Positions 16,298-16,768 of a DNA stretch of 16,768 nucleotides are shown one piece after another. The notes under the pieces are model-generated. The model searched no databases, was not told the origin of the DNA, and saw only the letters and a list, made by a program, of their open reading frames with translations. A program made the position numbers and the translations under genes. Source of the stretch: Patescibacteria group bacterium UBA918 (GTDB lineage Bacteria > Patescibacteriota > Minisyncoccia > Phycocordibacterales > UBA918); the NCBI GenBank assembly GCA_002293845.1, contig DBEA01000004.1, positions 14,097-30,864 on the forward strand, in the 5' to 3' direction. Each line of letters starts with the position of its first letter. The first letter of the stretch is position 1.

Positions 16298-16768
16298 CCC
16301 GTAGTTTATTGGTGAAATTGACGATAGTGTAGAGATTGTGAATCGAACACAGATGGCCGCCCAGGATCTCGCCTGAGCGGACCAAGTGGCAGACGTAGGC
16401 CTTAGTGTACTTCTCGCACACCGCGCAGTCACAACCTTCATCGAGCCGGGAAAAATCTCTTTGATACTCCGGTTTCCGCAGACTGGTCTTTTCCAGCTTT
16501 CCGTTTCGATGAATGTAAATGGTACCGGTGCGACCGATACGAGTCGGTGCCACACAGTCGAAAGTATCGCATCCCAGCCGCACGCCCTCGACGATGTCTT
16601 CCGGCTCCCCGATGCCGAGCAAGTGTCGCGGTTTCTCTTCCGGCAGGTTCTCGTTGACCACTTTCAAGGCCTCGCCGAGGTCGGCCTTGGAGAAACTGCC
16701 GCCGATGCCGAAGCCGTCGAAGTCCATCGCGGCGAGAGTGCGGGCGCTTTCTTGACGGAGGTCAAGAA
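16278..16768 (-). CDS. tgt: queuine tRNA-ribosyltransferase (5' end outside window)
   Basis: Tgt exchanges guanine-34 of GUN-anticodon tRNAs for a queuosine precursor. The C-terminal 163 residues or so are present, running in from the right edge (reading LRQESARTLAAMDFDGFGIG). The conserved GCDTFDCVAPTRIGRTG holds the aspartate nucleophile. CDCAVC followed about 20 residues later by a GGHLCSIHN segment supplies the Cys3-His zinc site. The ATG at 16727 is internal, because the frame continues upstream with family-like sequence to the window end. The stop lies 3 nt before a consensus -10, and a strong terminator follows about 60 nt later. Confidence 0.95.
   Translation of the reverse strand, partial: LDLRQESARTLAAMDFDGFGIGGSFSKADLGEALKVVNENLPEEKPRHLLGIGEPEDIVEGVRLGCDTFDCVAPTRIGRTGTIYIHRNGKLEKTSLRKPEYQRDFSRLDEGCDCAVCEKYTKAYVCHLVRSGEILGGHLCSIHNLYTIVNFTNKLRDEILHS

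Overview
The window reads as a compact bacterial chromosome segment in which every supportable gene lies on the minus strand. Several traits point to the Patescibacteria (Candidate Phyla Radiation): a short ATP synthase delta subunit, a trimmed UvrC, a UvrA with a domain missing, most genes without a Shine-Dalgarno (SD) sequence, probable near-leaderless transcripts, and short intergenic gaps. TGA is used as a stop codon (uvrC, ddl, tgt), so this is not one of the lineages that recode UGA. Finer placement is not possible from the sequence alone. No phage, transposase or CRISPR array is visible.

In transcription order (right to left) the layout is: tgt (5' end outside the window); a structured leader ending in an intrinsic terminator; uvrB; a two-gene unit of unknown function (138 and 66 aa) with its own promoter, SD sequences and terminator; uvrA; a 62-aa orphan with its own -10 and SD; uvrC; ddl; a 173-aa membrane-anchored protein; tRNA-Ala(UGC); a 229-aa multispanning membrane protein; then the F1Fo ATP synthase operon atpB-E-F-H-A-G-(orf106-orf114)-D, with atpD running off the left edge.

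The right half is a nucleotide excision repair cluster. UvrA and UvrB find damage and UvrC makes both incisions. The set is slimmed: UvrA lacks the roughly 110-residue insertion domain, and UvrC ends after its RNase H domain and contains no cysteine. UvrA also carries an extra segment encoded by two adjacent perfect palindromes. The left half is the proton-coupled ATP synthase. It is unusual in holding two AT-rich membrane-protein genes between atpG and atpD, and in having atpE flanked on both sides by heptamer repeats and large inverted repeats.

The strongest candidates for something undescribed are the atpG-atpD insert, the in-frame palindromes in uvrA, the terminator-bearing leader before uvrB, and the small unknown genes lodged within the repair cluster. 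No intergenic stretch exceeds 300 bases.
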